From NCBI RefSeq assembly GCF_030373225.1, contig NZ_JAUCZG010000001.1:1-64000 (forward strand): 64,000 nucleotides of DNA. The letters are read 5' to 3'. The notes under the pieces are model-generated. The model saw only the letters and a program-made list of their open reading frames with translations, searched no databases and had not been told where the DNA came from. Below, piece after piece: positions 63,930 to 64,000 of the stretch. Position numbers and translations under genes: made by a program. This DNA comes from Hydrogenophaga sp. (GTDB lineage: Bacteria > Pseudomonadota > Gammaproteobacteria > Burkholderiales > Burkholderiaceae_C). Position 1 is the stretch's first letter. Every line of letters starts with the position of its first letter.

Positions 63930-64000
63930 GGCGACGCAGCGGTTCCGCCGTGATGCGGGTTACTCCCGGATGGCATGCGGGAACGTTTGTTGCATAGTCC

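Noticed and set aside
1-64000. CRISPR arrays, tRNA or rRNA genes, insertion sequences, prophage
   Set aside because: No regularly spaced repeat array, no tRNA- or rRNA-like stretches and no transposase, integrase or phage gene were recognised.

Overview
The window is high-GC, densely coded DNA from a Gram-negative bacterium, most likely a betaproteobacterium of the Comamonadaceae (Burkholderiales). Signs are two Gram-negative porins with the AQSSVT mature start, a Bug-type tripartite tricarboxylate binding protein, FlhDC as flagellar master regulator next to FlhF, and a complete type II secretion (Gsp) cluster with divergent gspC. No rRNA, tRNA, CRISPR array, transposase or prophage gene was found.

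Layout: 1-12107 holds the first flagellar block: flagellin (cut by the window edge, minus strand), flhD-flhC, motA-motB-cheY-cheZ, then flhB-flhA-flhF-flhG-like-fliA with overlapping or nearly abutting genes. 12304-17447 is a mixed housekeeping stretch (a conserved hypothetical, VOC protein, DUF1275 protein, universal stress protein, SulP transporter, GntR regulator). 17606-24404 carries a FAH-family hydrolase with a Bug binding protein and a complete LIV-type ABC transporter (livG-livF-SBP-livH-livM). 24469-38339 is the second flagellar block: flgN-flgM and flgA on minus, then flgBCDEFGHIJKL on plus and a degenerate-EAL/HDOD gene directly after flgL. 38411-42323 has queC, a GNAT gene, an SbmA/YddA-like ABC exporter and a cN-I type 5'-nucleotidase. 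42326-53970 is the T2SS cluster gspGHIJKLMNDEF (minus) with gspC divergent. 53990-64000 has a cNMP/CBS/DUF294 protein, a frameshifted cobT-like gene, ilvA with a possible attenuator, OsmC, coq7, two tandem porins, a ComEA-like protein and a DUF3047 lipoprotein.

Working together: flhDC should drive the early flagellar operons. fliA (sigma-28) and its anti-sigma flgM have matching sites, with a near-consensus sigma-28 promoter before flgM and weaker ones before motA and fliC. FlhF is normally paired with FlhG. Here the flhG position holds a protein that keeps the FlhF-activating DQAxxLR helix but has lost the ATPase P-loop.

The most unusual feature is a set of GC-rich palindromic repeats, in at least two related sequence types, inserted between co-transcribed genes in the flagellar and gsp operons. 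At most of these junctions the repeat forms a mini-ORF that starts on or just after the upstream stop codon and ends on or just before the downstream start codon. In gspK the repeat has instead become the N-terminus of the protein. The same bridging occurs at gspK-gspL and gspN-gspD, where I see no repeat. It may preserve translational coupling across inserted DNA, and it does not appear in ordinary annotation because the ORFs are short.
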